Positions 61,795 to 64,000 of a stretch of DNA of 64,000 nt are shown piece after piece; the stretch's first letter is position 1; each line of letters starts with the position of its first letter. This DNA is from Balanoglossus misakiensis (taxonomy: Eukaryota > Hemichordata): positions 5,208,001 through 5,272,000 of the forward strand of contig CM082578.2 of assembly GCA_040954595.2 (NCBI GenBank). The letters run 5' to 3'. The position numbers and the translations under genes are program-made. Under the pieces are notes generated by a model. That model searched no databases. It saw only the letters and a program-made list of their open reading frames with translations, and was not told the origin of the DNA.

Positions 61795-63092
61795 TTTGGA
61801 TTCACAGATTTGCTTATTATATTGTAGGGGACATCGAATCCCTTTTAGAGGGGAGATTTCAATATCGTTTCTGAAGAGATTAAAATGGCACATATATAAA
61901 AATAGCAATTAAATAAACGTTCTTTTTAAGTCGCCCCATACCTGCTGAGCTGTTTAATGTATTTAGTGTCGTGAAATTGGTAGGGCAGTTCATAAAAAGG
62001 TGCAAAATGTCGTTTCTCCATAGAAATTGACAATTTCTAATACTTTTGTTCTGTTCTACGTATCATCTAAACTGTTGTCTTTTATCTGTACATTTATTTC
62101 ATGTACACGTGATGTACAGTTCAGTTTTGCGGCGAGATTCCGTTCTAATTTACCCCCCCCCCCCGTCTTCCGTCTGTGGGCATAATGGAATGTTCGCTAT
62201 GGCTCGTTCCCGACATGTTCTACTGTTATTGTTGATTGTAGAATAGTTTGCATAGTTTCCAAAATATTTCCGGTTTGCGCCTTCTAAAACATTATGTATT
62301 TTATTTGCTATATCCAAGTTCGGCATCGAAAAAAGACGCAGTTTATATTTCCATCTCGATAAAGTTTCTTTCGTTTCAACTGGCACAAGCGGCTAGGCAC
62401 ATCATGACATAAGTAGATATTGACGCGGGGTCAGAGGTCGCGAACAGGTGTTCGTGAGCGATACGTACACAGCAACATCCGAGAGTCTGGGTCACTGTGA
62501 CTACATCCGAGTGGTAATTGCGCTAGGCAACCAATTCTCAGTGTGGAAGAATTTTGCGCTGTTTGGGGCTTCCGTAAGGACCCATTCTTAGTACAGACAG
62601 TCCATTGCATTTAATGTCGCGGTGATAATTGCTGTTATTAGGCCCATATCTGATGACAATGGTAACAATGTAACGCATTCTACAAGACCTATTCTTTATT
62701 AGCATGGTTGATACCATTTTAGGTATGGGGTAGTGCAATAATTAACGTTCAAAATATAAAGATTAGTGATACTCAGAATGCTTTGAATCATATATACGGG
62801 CTTTTACTTTATTCGTTTTGTATTCTTGGTTCTTATTCATAATTTTCACACACTCCTTCACATCATGAGATTGGTAAATAACTTTGACCAAAATGTGACA
62901 CCACCCCATCCTAATAATGGTGCGTCTCAGCAGGTGCCACACAGCACAGCCATAGCAACGTTTGAAGCCATAAGAATACAAAACGTGTATAGTAGACACT
63001 GTGTTACTGTTCAAGATCTTTCATCAAAACACTGACGGCATCCCTGAGCCCCCAGCCACTCTCCCCCGATTCCTCATCAGAATCCGTCCAAG
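61795..63092. promoter_or_regulatory. Shared divergent promoter region of FBXL5 and the SPMIP1-like gene
   Basis: The start codons are about 1.3 kb apart and point away from each other. It contains a C tract at 62153-62164, GCGCTAGGCAACC near 62520 and GCCATAGCAAC near 62948, which resemble RFX X-box halves. No other gene is visible. Start sites are unknown. Confidence 0.4.
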
Positions 63093-64000
63093 ATGGTTCG
63101 GGAATTAATGGACACGCAGCGCCAGAATTTCTGGAAGGAGTCGATCGAGAAAGAAGCGTACGTTCGTCTTGCCTGGCATGAAAAGTACAGCAAAGAGTTT
63201 GCTAAAGAGTCCAGCCAGGCAATACGCCGTAAGAAGCGACCGGACATGGTACCCAAACCGGTCATGACTTTTAAACTGCCGCAGATTGACAGATCGAAAA
63301 AAGACGACAAGGCGAAGAAGGAGGCCGAAGCCAAGGCCAGTTTCGCCGCTCTGGCGCAGAAAGACCCGAACGCTTTACTGGTAGAAATGAGACCAGCTTC
63401 GTCTGGCACAAAAGGACTCCTTTACAAAGGTGAGTCAATGGGGTCGCGCTTTTATCATTAAAACAGATCAACCTGCCATTGCAGTCTTTTAACATGTTTA
63501 CTGGGGGAGTAAATAAAACAGTAAATATTTCAGATAATCTATTGAGATAAGAAAAAACCGTCGAGGCAGTGGTTGGGTATTTCTTTCACTGTGTGTGTCA
63601 CCACTTCGAGATTCGATAGCCCCACTGCATGAACACCACTGTTGCCATAATTTTAGTTTTGTCCGCGTGATTTGTTCCGTGGCATTTTAATTACCCTTTC
63701 CTTCAAATGGGAGCGATTTACAGGATAAAATTATTAATTGAAAATCACCAGCGGAGTTGAGGTAACTGAGGAACATTGCATCACAGTAGTCTAGTCTGTT
63801 GTTGGTATTGGATTTATATGAGCAATCTCTGGGCAAACCTATTAAATCGAGGAAAGCGTATTATATTACTCAGGCAGGTTTAGTGATGAATTCCATTGTC
63901 TCTCTGCAGGTTTCAGTAAACTCGGCGAAGGGAGATACGCATACCTGCAGCAGAGGAAACTGCGAAAGCCCGAGGAAAAATACGAGTTCCCGATCACAAA
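63093..64000 (+). CDS. SPMIP1 (ATP6V1FNB)-like small microtubule inner protein, first two exons, 3' partial
   Basis: Exon 1 is 63093-63429 (112 codons plus one base, donor GTGAGT). Exon 2 starts at 63910 after CTCTGCAG, joins in frame and runs off the window. The N-terminus (MVRELMDTQRQNFWKESIEK) is followed by a Lys/Ala-rich charged helix at about 65-90, then VEMRPASSGTKGLLYKG. Exon 2 encodes GRYAYLQQR and RKPEEKYEFPIT. The layout and the VEMRP and PEEKYEFP segments remind me of SPMIP1/ATP6V1FNB, a small protein inside sperm axonemal doublet microtubules. I recall the family only roughly and could not align it, so another ciliary microtubule inner protein is possible. No signal peptide or membrane segment is seen. 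Confidence 0.6.

Overview
The window is nuclear DNA from a multicellular animal. It has multi-exon genes with GT-AG introns of a few hundred to about 2,000 bases, AT-rich non-coding DNA, microsatellites and many short inverted-repeat transposons. Three proteins are close to human orthologues along their length. The AT richness, frequent TGTACATGTA-type motifs and scattered GCGCCCTCTAG-type motifs suggest a marine invertebrate. An ambulacrarian (hemichordate or echinoderm) is my guess, but this is weak inference and a lophotrochozoan or amphioxus is not excluded.

Layout. Positions 1-1028 hold the upstream intron of the first gene and one unexplained open frame. Positions 1029-11096 (+) hold 20 exons of glutaminyl-tRNA synthetase (QARS1), all but the first coding exon. 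Positions 15172-16953 (+) hold an uninterrupted 593-codon DYRK2 kinase gene. From 16954 to 51327 lies about 34 kb in which I find no gene. It contains transposons, homopolymer tracts and several near-palindromic GTTACCATGGCAAC-like sites. Positions 51328-61794 (-) hold a complete FBXL5 gene in 8 exons, 685 codons. It starts about 1.3 kb from, and head to head with, a gene at 63093 (+) that runs off the window. That gene encodes a small protein resembling sperm microtubule inner protein 1 (SPMIP1, also called ATP6V1FNB).

The genes do unrelated housekeeping or regulatory jobs: tRNA charging, a Ser/Thr/Tyr kinase, the iron-sensing substrate receptor of an SCF ubiquitin ligase, and an axonemal component. 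They do not form one pathway.

The most unusual layer is the mobile DNA. At least six families of small non-autonomous elements appear to be flanked by TTAA, the target-site signature of piggyBac-type transposition. Two are inserted inside other such elements with the target still readable. One lies six bases inside the 5' splice site of an FBXL5 intron. A second set of elements is flanked by TA. QARS1 also carries a 92-base tandem duplication that copies an exon end and its splice donor.
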